64,000 nucleotides of DNA from Bathymodiolus brooksi (lineage: Eukaryota > Mollusca > Bivalvia > Mytilida > Modiolidae). Both the position numbers and the translations under genes were made by a program. Location: positions 103,383,689 to 103,447,688 of the forward strand of contig OY804578.1 of assembly GCA_963680875.1 (NCBI GenBank). The letters are read 5' to 3'. Within the stretch, counting starts at the first letter, position 1. Every line of letters starts with the position of its first letter. Shown here in pieces: positions 1 to 11,413 of this stretch. The notes under the pieces are model-generated. The model saw only the letters and a list, made by a program, of their open reading frames with translations. It was not told where the DNA came from and did no database searches.

Positions 1-2421
1 TATCAGATGTATAGCTGATAATTACTAACCTTATTATGAGATGTTTAGCTGATAATTACTAACCTTATTATCAGATGTTTAGCTGATAATCACTAACCTT
101 ATTATCAGATCTTTAGCTGATAATTACTACCCTTATTATCAGATGTTTAGCTGATAATTGCTAACCTTATTATCAGATGTTTAGCTGATAATTACTAACC
201 TTATTATCAGATGTTTAGCTGATAATTACTAACATTATTATCAGCTAAACATCTGATAATTACTAACCTTATTATCAGATCTTTAGCTGATAATTACTAA
301 CCTTATTATCAGATGTTTAGCTGATAATTGCTAACCTTATTATCAGATGTTTAGCTGATAATTACTAACCTTATTATCAGATGTTTAGCTGATAATTAAT
401 AACCTTATTACAAGACGTTTAGCTGATAATTACTAACCTTATTATCAGATGTTTAGCTGATAATTACTAATCTTATTATCAGAGGTTTAGCTGATAATTG
501 CTAACTTTATTATCAGATGTTTAGCTGATAATTGCTAACCTTATCAGATGTTTAGCTGATAATTACTAACTTTATTATCAGATGTTTAGCTGATAATTAC
601 TAACCTTATTATCAGATGTTTAGCTGATAATTGTTTACCTTATTATCAGATGTTTAGCTGATAATTACTAACCTTATTATCAGATGTTTAGCTGATAATT
701 GCTAATCTTTTTATCAGATATTTAGCTGATAATTATTAACCTTATTATCAGATGTTTAAGCTGATAATTACTAACCTTAATATCAGATGTTTAGCTAATA
801 ATTACTAACCTTATTATCAGATGTTTAGCTGATATGTATTTATCTTATTTTCAAATGCTTAGCTGATATGAACTTATCTTATTATCAGATGTTTTAACTC
901 ATATGAATTTATCTTATTTCAAATGTTAGCTGATAATTACTAACCTTATTTTCAGATGTTTAGCTGATATGTACTTTTCTTATTATCAGGTGTTTAGCTG
1001 ATAATTACTAACCTTATTATCAGATGCTTAGTTGATATGTACTTACCTTATTATCAGATGTTTAACTGATATGTACTTATCTTTTTATTAGAGGTTTAGC
1101 TTATATGAAATCTTATTATCAGATGTTTTAGCTGATATGAACTTATCTTATTTCAGATGTTTAGCTGATAATTACTATCCTTATTTTCAGATATTTAGCT
1201 GATATGTACTTTTCTTATTATCAGATGTTAGCTGATAATTACTAACCCTATTATCAGATGTTTAGCTGATATGTACTTACCTTATTATCAGATGCTTAAC
1301 TGATATACACTTATCTTTTTATGAGATGCTTAGCTGATATGAACTTATCTTAATTTTGATGCTTAGCTGATATGAACTTATCTTATTATCAGATGTTTAG
1401 CTGATATTTATTAACCTTATTATCAGATGTTTAGCTGATATTACTAATCTTATTATCAGATGTTTAGCTGATAATTATTAACCCTATTATCAGATGTCTA
1501 GCTGATAATTACTAACCTTAGTTTCAGATATTTAGCTGATATGTACTCTCCTTATTATCAGATGTGTACTTATCTTTTTAGCAGATGGCTAGCTTATATG
1601 AACTTATCTTATTTTCAGAGGATTAGCTGATATGAATTTATCTTATTATCAGATGTTTAGCTGATATGTAGATACCTTATTATCAGATGCTTAGCTGATA
1701 TGTACTTATCTTTTCATCAGATGTTTAGCAGATATAAGCTTATCTTATTATCAGATGCTTAGCTGATATGAACTTATCTTATTAACAGATGATTAGCTGA
1801 TATAAACTTATCTTATTATCAGATGTTTAGCTGGTATGTATTTACCTTATTATCAGATGTTTAGCTGATATGAACTTATCTTATTATCAGATTGTTAGCT
1901 GATATGAACTTATCTTATTATCAGATGCTTAGCTGATATGAACTTATCTTCTTATCATATGCTTAGCTGATATGTACTTACCTTATTATCAGATGCTTAT
2001 CTGATATGAACTTATCTTATTATCAGATGTTTAGCTGATATAAACTTATCTTATTATCAAATGTTTTAGCTGATAATAACTAACCTTATTATCAGATATT
2101 TAGCTGATAGGTATTTATCTTATTTCAGATGTTTAGCTGATATGTACTTATCTTATTATCAGATGTTTTAGCTGATATGAACTTACTTTATTTCAGATGT
2201 TTAGCTGATAATTACTAACCTTATTATCAGATGTTTAGCTGATATGTATTTATCTTATTTTCAGATGTCTAGCTGATATCAACTTATCTTATTATCAAAT
2301 GTTTTAGCTGATATGAACTTATCTTATTATCAGATGTTTTGCTTATATGTACTTATCTTATTATCAGATGTCTAGCTGATATGTATTAACCTTATTATCC
2401 GATATTTATCTGATAATTACT
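1..2421. repeat. 34-bp hairpin satellite array, about 70 units
   Basis: The array starts before the window and runs to about 2421. The basic unit is 34 bp: an 8-bp arm ATTATCAG, an 8-nt loop ATGTTTAG, the complementary arm CTGATAAT, then a spacer of about 10 nt (TACTAACCTT). Two subtypes are visible. The first 820 bp are nearly all the 'gataattactaacc' type. From about 830 to 2400 this type mixes with a 'gatatgaacttatc' type whose 3' arm is shortened to CTGATAT. Divergence rises toward the right end, as expected at the edge of a satellite homogenised by unequal exchange. There is no open frame of note. One monomer at 239-258 has its loop inverted. Confidence 0.95.
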
Positions 2422-2699
2422 TATATACTCCCAGTATAAAAAAAGTTTCAGGATGTTTTACTGATGTCGCATATAACATAATTATGATTTTCTTTTTCAG
2501 TAGGCTCTACTGATGTGAGTCGATATAATAACATGATAAATACAAATACAGTTGTACGTATTTACAGATGTCTAACAAAGGGTTGTTAGGCTTTTTTAAA
2601 AAAGAGCTAAAATGTTTGCTTGATGGCTCTACTTATGGCTTTAAAATTCCTTTTCAATGAGAACGGAAATACAGAATTCATGAAAATGTTATTTCAGCC
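2422..2699. other. Unique AT-rich spacer
   Basis: This sequence follows the satellite. A few decayed 'gatgttt' and 'actgatgt' fragments suggest the first bases are worn satellite units. No gene or structured repeat is visible. Confidence 0.5.
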
Positions 2700-3516
2700 A
2701 AACAAAACAGGAGAACACTAACAGACAAAATAACCAAGGAAGTCATTGCAGATCAAACATTTCAAGTTCAAATTCACATGGAGAAATCATACAAAAGAAA
2801 TTTTGATAGTTACAAAATTAAGTCATCAAGAGACACCCGATTACCTATTACACCTTCAATTTTGAGATCCTTGGTAGGCTCACTACAATTTACCTGAAGT
2901 CACAATTGTAGGAGTACTAATTTAAGCAATGTATCTACCTGCTTTTCATTCTTTCTTGCGAGTTGGGGGAAATAACAGGGCAGATACCACCTAGGTGAAA
3001 CTGCATGACAGCAAACAATTTAAAATTCATATGCGATCACAATAACCCAATATCACTTGAATTAAATTACATCAGTACACAGTTATGCGAGCAACATTCC
3101 AACACTATTGATACAAACCAACAAAAATATTGATTTTGGCCCGGTTAAGGCTGTGTGGAAATACTGGCAAGTCAGAAAACATACGCATATGAACTCAGTC
3201 CTGTTCTCATTGATGGATGGGTCATCCATTTCACGTCAGTTGTTTTCTGACTAACTTAAGTTATCCCTTGCATTGTTGACTGACTTTGTCTGTTTGTTGA
3301 CTTATGAGTTTTGCCTTTCCCTTTGGAAGATTGCTCGGTGTTCGGTAATTTTGTTATTACCCTTATATGGGCAAAACTTAGACAATCACAAATACAAAAG
3401 TCACAGTTTCCACATAGGTGCAGCTACAACAGCAGCAATTCTGAAATAACTGAAGACAAATTCAATCCATGGGGAGGTGAAATTCAAATGTTTTTAAGAA
3501 TAATGTTAGAATAACT
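2700..3516 (+). pseudogene. Tyrosine-recombinase (DIRS/Crypton-type integrase) pseudogene
   Basis: Spliced by eye across frames, this stretch has the ordered signatures of a tyrosine recombinase from a DIRS- or Crypton-like transposon. They are RLPITPSIL (from 2838), a PAFHSFLRVG box with the first catalytic Arg (codon 2959-2961), a VKAVWKYW...DGSSISRQLF stretch (about 3149-3250), and a SHSFHIGAATTAA box (3399-3437) that corresponds to the H-x-x-R block. In that block the expected Arg reads His. The C-terminal block around 3465-3510 has no clear catalytic Tyr. There is a one-base frameshift after FLRVG, an in-frame stop at about 3250, and a 92-bp insertion of the short dispersed element at 3273-3364. 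The gene is clearly dead. The family call is from recalled motifs. The choice between DIRS, Crypton and a captured recombinase is open. Confidence 0.62.
3273..3364 (+). mobile_element. Short dispersed element, 5'-truncated copy (92 bp)
   Basis: This matches the right half of the 192-bp element best seen at 18810-19001, ending with the same GGTAATtttgttATTACCCTT terminus. It begins at the shared ttgttgactga and sits inside the recombinase pseudogene. Removing it joins the two recombinase halves in frame (…LSLA / YGQNLDNHKYK…), so it is a clean insertion with little or no target duplication. Confidence 0.8.
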
Positions 3517-3737
3517 GTCTTGAAGTGTAATATTATATTTGATGAATGTTGTCATAGGGACAAGGGCCTCTGACAAGCAATTTTATTAACTAATATGTAA
3601 GGGTATGTCTTTTGTTAGCATGGCATGGGGACAAGGGCCTCTGCTCTGACATTAATTGTACCCATAAGTAATTTTAATTCAGTTAATGTTGTGGATGGGG
3701 TATTGTGTTCATAATTTAAAAATTACTCGCGCAATAC
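3517..3737. other. Spacer with a repeated phrase
   Basis: The phrase 'gggacaagggcctctg' occurs at about 3556 and again at about 3627, so this is a small duplication of roughly 70 bp. Nothing else was recognised. Confidence 0.4.
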
Positions 3738-4090
3738 TATGGCGAAAAATCCCCCAACTTTGATGGTTGTTTATGTAAATAACTATGATAATATTTTAAC
3801 ATGAGATTGTTAGTTGAGTTTAGAATGTTTATATGGTATTACTTTAACATGATATTGATAATTTAGTTTGTGTTGTATTTTACATGGTAGTGTTAATTTT
3901 ATTGTGTCATTTTCTACAAACGTGAATGTTATTATGAGAGTTGTTGTCTTTTACATTGTATATTAACTCATGTTATTAGAATTGACATTAATTGTTCATC
4001 TGCATTGTGTTACAATTTATATGTATTGACCACTCTCTTATTCGTCATTTATGATAAATGACCATTTCAATTCAAATATGTGTTTGATTA
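3738..4090. repeat. Segment copy 1 with a short 48-bp array
   Basis: The segment starts 'gcgaaaaatcccccaactttgatgg', carries about two degenerate units of the 48-bp repeat (3795-3870), and ends with a 200-bp tail ('tggtagtgttaatttt...gtgtttgattatat'). The same head and tail flank the long array at 4393-5690. The two are therefore copies of one segment, here with the satellite short and there with it expanded. Confidence 0.85.
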
Positions 4091-4392
4091 TATTATTGGG
4101 GTACTCTATACTCACTTACCATCAAACAGAGCACAACATTAACACTTAAAGCTTTCCAGGAGTCTGACATAATATAATATTTATATAAACCATATATAAA
4201 TTTATTTATGGCAGATCATGTTCCACTATCGGTCAAAGGGAAGTTATTCTTTTGATCAATGCAATATTATGCAAAAAAAATTAAATATTGGCGACTGCGC
4301 AGATTCAATTCGCTTTGCCATTGCAATTGAAAGAAATTTGTGAACTACTTTCAAATTAAAAATTAACCACCACCCTACCCTCCCCTTCCTCC
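4091..4392. other. Spacer between the two segment copies
   Basis: This is AT-rich sequence ending in a C-rich stretch 'ccaccaccctaccctccccttcctcc' (about 4366-4391). No gene was recognised. Confidence 0.4.
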
Positions 4393-5690
4393 GCTGCGAA
4401 AAATCCCCCACCTTTGATGGTTGTTTATGTAAATAACTATGATAGTATTTATACATGATATTGTTTGGTGAGTTTAGAATGTTTATATGCTATTACTTTA
4501 ACATGATATTGTTTGCTGAGTTTAGAATGTTTATATACTATTACTTTAACATGATATTGTTTGGTGAGTTTAGAATGTTGTTATGCTATTACTTTAACAT
4601 GATATTGTTTGGTGAGTTTAGAATGTTTTTATGCTATTACTTTAACATGATATTGTTTGGTGAGTTTAGAATGTTTTTATGCTATTACTTTAACATGATA
4701 TTGTTTGGTGAGTTTAGAATGTTTTTATGCTATTACTTTAACATGATATTGTTTGGTGAGTTTAGAATGTTTATATGCTATTACTTTAACATGATATTGT
4801 TTGGTGAGTTTAGAATGTTTTTATGCTATTACTTTAACATGATATTGTTTGGTGAGTTTAGAATGTTTTTATGCTATTACTTTAACATGATATTGTTTGG
4901 TGAGTTTAGAATGTTTATATGCTATTACTTTAACATGATATTGTTTGGTGAGTTTAGAATGTTTTTATGCTATTACTTTAACATGATATTGTTTGGTGAG
5001 TTTAGAATGTTTTTATGCTATTACTTTAACATGATATTGTTTGGTGAGTTTAGAAGTTTTTATGCTATTACTTTAACATGATATTGTTTGGTGAGTTTAG
5101 AATGTTGTTTTGCTATTACTTTAACATGATATTGTTTGGTGAGTTCAGAATGTTTTTATGCTATTACTTTAACATGATATTGTTTGGTGAGTTTAGAATG
5201 TTGTTATGCTATTACTTTAACATGATATTGTTTGGTGAGTTTAGAATGTTTTTAAGCTATTACTTTAACATGATATTGTTTGGTGAGTTTAGAATGTTTA
5301 TATGCTATTACTTTAACATGATATTGTTTGGTGAGTTTAGAATGTTTTTATGCTATTACTTTAACATGATATTGTTTGGTGAGTTTAGAATATTTTATGC
5401 TATTACTTTAACATGATATTGTTTGGTGAGTTTAGAATGTTTTTATGCTATTTTACATGGTAGTGTTAATTTATTGTGTCATTTTCTACAAACGTGAATG
5501 TTATTATGAGGGTTGCGGTCTTTTACATTGTATATTAACTCATGTTATTAGAATTGACATTAATTGTTCATCTTCTTTGTGTTACAATTTATATATATTG
5601 ACCACTCTTTTATTCGTCATTATTAATAAATGACCATTTCAATTCAAATATGTGTTTGATTATCTGATTGGGGTACTCTATACTCATCTA
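4393..5690. repeat. Segment copy 2 with about 20 units of a 48-bp satellite
   Basis: The head matches copy 1 at 3738. From about 4451 to 5440 it carries about 20 units of a 48-bp repeat ('acatgatattgtttggtgag' plus 28 more bases). The tail at 5448-5690 again matches copy 1. Because 48 is a multiple of three and the unit has no stop in one frame, a repetitive reading frame of 16-residue units (MILFGEFRMFLCYYFN) runs for 13 units. A single-base deletion at about 5055 then shifts it, and it reopens for 7 more units. I read this as a by-product of the repeat, not a gene: no leader, splice or codon evidence supports it, and unit variants change residues freely. Confidence 0.9.
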
Positions 5691-6021
5691 CCATTATATA
5701 TGTTATATCTTTATTTATGGTAACCTTTGTTAACACAATGGTATACAGATAACAAATTAAATACATACATAATACGCAATAAGATACAATACAATACATA
5801 ATACGAAACAGCTATATACAATATTTACAAAATGAGAGAGAGAGATCTAGAGAGTTACATTTTTCAGCCAGGAGGGCAGACATTTTCATTGATATATCTT
5901 ATTTTTTTTATTTTCGATTTTTTTTGTCAGATTCATTAAAGTACCAAATTTCAGAATATTACAATTTTAAAGTATTTTTAATCTAAACAAGTTTTTCTTT
6001 TTTCACTAAAATAATTACATT
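5691..6021. other. AT-rich 3' flank of the non-LTR stub
   Basis: Simple sequence (aatacatacataatacg; gagagagagatctagagag) and runs of T. It lies downstream of the minus-strand retrotransposon fragment and may include its 3' untranslated region. No other feature was seen. Confidence 0.35.
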
Positions 6022-6390
6022 TTAATAAATAATGGAACTCATCTCCAAGATCTGCTGTGTTACAAATTCTGAGTTCCCTAGGTATGTTTTCCATCGTCCG
6101 TATTCAACAGGTAGTTTATGGTTATTCAGCCTAAAGCGACAAAAGGTAAATATATCCCTATCGTCGAGGATATTAAGATAATTTTCAAATTCAAATTTAT
6201 TTTTAAAAAGGCGATAATTTAAAGTTTTCGATCCGGTATCAATATTTGCATGCCAGGTTTGGTAAAACTGATCTTGGAGACAAGTTTTAACGGAGTTCTT
6301 AAGCCATTGTTCACTTATGAAATACTGGTTCAGCCATACATATGAAAGGCCACATTCATTTAACGAATACAAATAAAGATCATATTTATA
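6022..6390 (-). pseudogene. Non-LTR retrotransposon, C-terminal ORF2 fragment
   Basis: On the minus strand this encodes about 120 residues of the region behind the reverse-transcriptase domain: NECGLSYVWLNQ, SEQWLKNSVKTCLQDQF, LNYRLFKNKFEFENYL, FRLNNHKLPVEYGRWK. This is the conserved tail seen in many mollusc LINE proteins, where it precedes a CxxC...H...C zinc-binding end. Here a one-base shift right after EYGRWK puts the zinc-binding part (ICNTAD..GDEFHYLL) in another frame, and one Cys of the knuckle is missing. The fragment has no RT palm. On its 5' side (higher coordinates) it stops exactly where the 52-bp satellite begins, and the first residues of the long frame (to about 6465) are satellite-derived. 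The clade was not assigned. Confidence 0.75.
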
Positions 6391-7745
6391 GAAAACACTA
6401 CAAGTACATGTATTTGTACGCTTGCATGTACAATTGCAGTTATTAATAGAATACATTGTATGCACATGTACGCTTACATGTTTATAGAAGACAATACATG
6501 TACATGTACGCTTACATGTACCTTTGTTTTATCTATAGAAGACACTGCATGTACATGTACGCTTACATGTACATTTGTTGCTTTTTTTAGAAGACACTAC
6601 ATGTAAATGTACGCTTACATGTACATTTGCTGTTATTAATAGAAGACACTATATGTAAATGTACGCTTACATGTACATGTGTTGCTTTTCATAGAAGACA
6701 CTACATGTAAATGTACGCTTGCATGTACATTTGTTGCTTTTTTTAGAAGACACTATATGTAAATGTACGCTTACATGTACATGTGTTACTTTTTTTAGAA
6801 GACACTACATGTAAACGTACGCTTACATGTACATGTGTTGCTTTTCATAGAAGACAATACATGTAAATGTACGCTTACATGTACATTTGTTACCTTTTTA
6901 GAAGACACTACATGTAAATGTACGCTTACATGTACATTTGTTACTTTTTTTAGAAGACACTACATGTAAATATACGCTTACATGTACATTTGTTACTTTT
7001 TATAGAAGACACTACATGTAAATGTACGCTTACATGTACCTGTGTTACTTTTTTTAGAAGACACTACATGTAAATGTACGCTTACATGTACATTTGTTGC
7101 TTTTTTTAGAAGAAACTACATGTAAATGTACGCTTACATGTACATTTGTTACTTTTTTAGAAGACACTACATGTAAATGTACGCTTACATGTACATGTGT
7201 TGCTTTTCATAGAAGACACTACATGTAAATGTACGCTTACATGTACATTTGTTACTTTTATTAGAAGACACTACATGTAAATATACGCTTACATGTACAT
7301 TTGTTGCTTTTTTTAGAAGACACTACATGTAAATGTACGCTTACATGTACATTTGTTACTTTTTTTAGAAGTCATTACATGTAAATGTACGCTTACATGT
7401 ACATTTGTTGCTTTTTTTAGAAGACACTACATGTAAATGTACGCTTACAGTACATTTGTTACTTTTTTTTAGAAGACACTACATGTAAATGTACGCTTAC
7501 ATGTATATTTGTTACTTTTTTTAGAAGACACTACATGTAAATGTACGCTTACATGTACATTTGTTGCTTTTTTAGAAGACACTACATGTAAATGTACGCT
7601 TACATATACATTTGCTGTTTTTAATAGAAGACGCCACATGCAAATGTACAGTAACTTATACCTTTGCTGCTATTTATAGAAAACACCACATGTGTTCGCG
7701 TACATGTTCATTGACAGTTTTGTATAAAAGACAATACATGTATGG
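6391..7745. repeat. 52-bp hairpin satellite, about 25 units
   Basis: The consensus unit is 52 bp: AAATGTAC, GCTTACAT, GTACATTT (8-bp arms around an 8-nt loop), then 'gttactttttttagaagacactacatgt'. A second, overlapping hairpin ACATGTAA-ATGTACGC-TTACATGT has the same 8/8/8 shape, so each unit can fold two mutually exclusive ways. Units at both ends are the most diverged (6391-6480 and 7600-7745). No unit with an inverted loop was seen. One unit at about 7440 has lost a base in 'gcttacagtac'. Confidence 0.95.
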
Positions 7746-8059
7746 CTATTTTACCTCAAAACATTTCAATTCTAATAAATGGTACAAATTATTATTATAT
7801 TCTTGTGATATCAATTGGTGTATTTTAAAGTGCTATTTAAATTTAATGATTTAAATGCATTGCAATATGTTTCTTTTAGTATAAAATATTCGAATACACA
7901 ATTGTATCTTTATTGCTCAGCCACCTTGTCAACCAGCGGCATAGCAAAAATTCACTTTTTAAATGTATCTTTGCATAATAATAATTACTTCTCGCTCTTG
8001 CTTTTCTAAAACATTAAGACATATACTTATCAAATGTCTTTAAAATCTAACATTTAATT
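7746..8059. other. AT-rich spacer
   Basis: No open frame above chance and no recognised repeat. Confidence 0.4.
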
Positions 8060-8217
8060 ATAATAAACGTTATAGAATACTGAAGGAGCAATTAAAAATG
8101 GACAATCCGGAGAAACTGGTACCATAGTGTACACATGACGAAGAAAAACAAAACAAAAAATACAACACAATATGTCTTAGACACCACTATACGAAAACAA
8201 ACACAAATAACGTAAAT
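8060..8217 (+). mobile_element. Dispersed ~160-bp element R3, copy 1
   Basis: The copy runs from 'aataaacgttatagaatactg' to 'acaaataacgtaaat', with the core 'aaaaatggacaatccggagaaactgg' and 'acaaaacaaaaaatacaacacaatatgtct'. The same element occurs at 13728-13880, in reverse at 25940-26085, and as a worn copy at 27640-27760. It has no coding capacity and is AC-rich on this strand. The class is unknown. Confidence 0.7.
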
Positions 8218-8829
8218 ATGGTATGAGACCCTCCTACAAACAACTGGAGGTAAAGACAAACCAAACATCTCCAGTCCTTCATCAGCAGAATTCCATTCTA
8301 ATTGACAATTACTTAGTTTTCACAATAGTTTAATTATATTTCATTCCTATATATTTTAGGTTTCGTTTTGTAATTTAACTTTTGCAATACTAATTCTCTT
8401 TCGCAAAATATTTTGCATTTGTATGGTACTATCTTTTAAAGGTACACATTTTCCAAACATTTTATGAGTGAAATAAAAATGTAATGTACCTTTGGACAGC
8501 TTTATTATTTGTTTCGATGATTATTCGTTCAGTCTATGTGTCAAATTCAAATTATTTATTCAGGTGTATTAAACAGAGATTTATCTGTAATATGTGTTTC
8601 TTGTTAATTTATTTTTTTTTTAATATATTTTTTTTTTATTTGTCTTGTCTACGGGAACTAAGCCATCTCCAGTCCCCTCATTGGCAGAATTCTATTTCAA
8701 ATTGACAATTTCTTGTGTTTCACAATAGTTTATTTATATTCCATCCCTATTTATTTTAAGCTTTGTTTCTGTATTTTCTTCGTTTACAAGTTGTAAAACT
8801 ATTTCAACACTTCCAAATCTGTAACTAAA
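8218..8829. repeat. Locally duplicated spacer (8270-8400 and 8668-8795)
   Basis: The stretch 'ccagtccttcatcagcagaattccattctaattgacaatt...' at 8270-8400 is repeated with substitutions at 8668-8795, about 400 bp apart. Between the copies is T-rich DNA. No gene. Confidence 0.7.
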
Positions 8830-10115
8830 ATTTTAAAATAAAATTCAAAAAAACTTACCTGCTTTTAATATTAATCCGTACAATGATTTCTAAATTCGAT
8901 AAAAAATTGTTAATCCTTTTGATATTAATTAACCATGATCGTTCCAATTTTATTTAACTATTACATATAGCCTTACTTTTCGCTGTTGCTACAAACCAAA
9001 CACGTCAGAATGTCTAAGCTTGAAAATAATCAAAGTACAGAGACGGCTATAATCCGCTTGCTATACATGATCAATATGACTCTCAACAATTACTATATTT
9101 TAAAATGTTAGACGAGTCTATTCCAATAGCAATAGTATATAACTGTTCGTAAAGACACCAAGGGTTTCTACTATTAAACTTATTATAATATATATCCCAT
9201 CAAATTGAGTGAAATACCCCCAAAAAATGAGTAATTTAGCAAAAAAAAGAAAAAGAAAAAAATACAATATTTTCTTTTTAGCACAAAACAAAATACACTG
9301 CGAAACTATTTTCCTTGCGAAATCAAACGTCCAATATTGATGTAAAAATGCTATAATGCATCTATGTAGATAGTGGTTTGTTAAATTTATCAGCGTCATT
9401 GATACTGAAGTGGAGAAGAATTTCCTTTATCATCTAACAAGTAACTAAATGTTTTAAAACCCATCATAATTTACGTGATTTATCTATTGTTTTTATTTTG
9501 ATCAAAGGATCATGATAATTACGGCTTACAATACAATAATTATGCATTAGAATCTTTCTACAAGATACACCATTTGGTGAGGAATATCTTGTATTGCGGT
9601 GAATTTGACTGGATATATATATATATATATATAGTGTCTACAATAATGTAGCAATCTCAACAGTGGGTTTGATTTTTTTTTTTCTTCTTTATTTTTGCTA
9701 TCTTTTGGGGTTTTGGCAATCTTTAACATGCCGAAATGTTTTGGGTTTCAACACTGCGGCGATTGGTAAAAAATACATAAACTGTCTTATTTTGTATTTT
9801 CATAATATTAACGATACAAGAACTTACCTGTTTCAGTATTGAGCTGTAAGATGTTTCTATATTCGACTACAATGTTTATTCTTTTCATGTACTGTATGCA
9901 CATTTTTTCCAATTTCATTCAGCCATATCAAGATAAACACACGTTGCATAAATATTACTGTTGCGACACCCACAACTAGTCAGCATGTCTAAAGCTTAAG
10001 TTTGAAAATAATCAAAGTTTTATAATCCGTTAGCTGCATTATCAATATGATACCGAACAATTAAAATATAGTAAAGAATGGCGAGTCTACACTGGTAGCA
10101 TATGTATACTGTTAC
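8830..10115. repeat. Tandem duplication, unit about 970 bp
   Basis: 8845-9145 aligns with 9815-10115: both start near 'aacttacctg...', and both contain 'gtctaa(a)gcttgaaaataatcaaagt' and 'cgagtcta'. The alignment is worn and gapped. Between 9146 and 9814 lies single-copy AT-rich DNA with a short (TA)n at about 9613-9633. No gene was recognised. Confidence 0.7.
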
Positions 10116-10839
10116 AATATAGATACTATTTCTTGTACTATGTCATCGTTGCTGATACAAAAACTAATTGTTTTCACACCATCGTAATATTTGTATTTTA
10201 TTATATAGTCGCTGCTCAATTATATCGGAATATTCATATTATATATATATTATAATTTCAGAGCTATAGCTATCATATTAACTGTAAATATTTTGCAATA
10301 AATTTCATAGAAGGGCTGGTAAATTAAATCTTTGATGAGGAGGTAAAATTTACATAGTTATTGTTATTTGTTGCTTAGTAACTCTTAAGAATTGTAAGTA
10401 TTCCACGAACATCGCATTTCAAAAACCATATAACATTACCACTTTCACCATGTACTTTTTAATGGTAATTCTTAAATAATTTTTAGAAACACGAATTTCA
10501 AATCGTCATGATTTGAACACATACTTGAATAGTTTATCCACAAAAGCAATAACATTGTACTATGCTTCGGACGAAATAAATTCATTTTCGTGTTTAACTT
10601 GTGTTTTCTCAAAGTGTTTAGTCTATGAAACTAAATAAAAATTACACAGTAATACTCCATTCAATTCAGCTTTTGTTCATTCAAACATTATCAAAATCGG
10701 ACATGGATTGATTTTAGGATAATTCTTTTGAAAAATTGTAGTTCGACATGAAAAATATAGGGAAAAGTGGAAAAGTCCAAATACTTTTTTCCACTGTCTG
10801 TAGTTTAAATTCGCAAAGTAATGTTACAATGAAAAACGA
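10116..10839. other. AT-rich spacer
   Basis: I see nothing but AT-rich sequence with short TA runs. Confidence 0.4.
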
Positions 10840-11054
10840 ACTGATCAGAACGGGTTATAAGTAATATTGTTCCCACTGATATTCCATTCCGAAAACCGCT
10901 TAGAATAGCTCAAATGTTTAATCGGGCACTGTAACGAATTTGTACGTGAAAACAATCTGATAATTATGAAAATCTATAATACGTGTAAGTTATCTGAATA
11001 AATTGTTGAAATTTGAGTTAAGGAGGTTATATTTTTTTAAGTAATTCCATTGGA

Positions 11055-11230
11055 TGAAAATAAAAATGTACATATCAAATTTAGTGCACACGACGCGTTT
11101 CTGGAATAAACGTTATCAGGTTCACTCGAAGCCAACATGTTTCAACGCCAATTAATTTAAAAATCTCTCGGAGCAAGTAAACCGAGTTTTAGTTTTACAA
11201 GAACCTTGTAAAAGTTAAGACTTGTCAGAT
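11055..11230 (+). repeat. Dispersed repeat R4, copy 1
   Basis: Core 'gtgcacacgacgcgtttctggaataa' followed by 'atcaggtt.actcgaagcc' and 'ggagcaagtaaacc'. Further copies lie at 15735-15905, 34960-35125, 37455-37775, 38570-38740, 39965-40115, 40765-40870 and 41880-42045. The fullest ones continue to 'aaagggcctaaacaagatagccaaaatctgat...attacctatgc'. It is non-coding and of unknown class. Confidence 0.75.
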
Positions 11231-11413
11231 ATATATTGGAAAGTAAAGAACGATAACTCTCTGTGAGGGATTATCGTTTATGGATTATAAAATATTTAAC
11301 TGTCATTGACATGTATGAATATATTTATGGATCTCCTATACTGGATAACATCAGTTAAGCTCCGTCATACGTGGTGTCTAAAATAGAACAAAATATGCAT
11401 TTCAAAATGACTA

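Noticed and set aside
2440..2530. CTGATG-type motifs that could belong to a hammerhead ribozyme
   Set aside because: The CUGANGA core and the GAAA element with flanking helices are not present. I found no hammerhead in the places I looked.
4455..5416. Long open frames of 208 and 112 codons in a repeat
   Set aside because: They are 48-bp satellite units with no stop in one frame. There is no sign of a real gene.
6391..7745. Regular repeat and spacer spacing resembling a CRISPR array
   Set aside because: Spacers are as conserved as the repeats, there are no cas genes, and the context is eukaryotic. It is a satellite.
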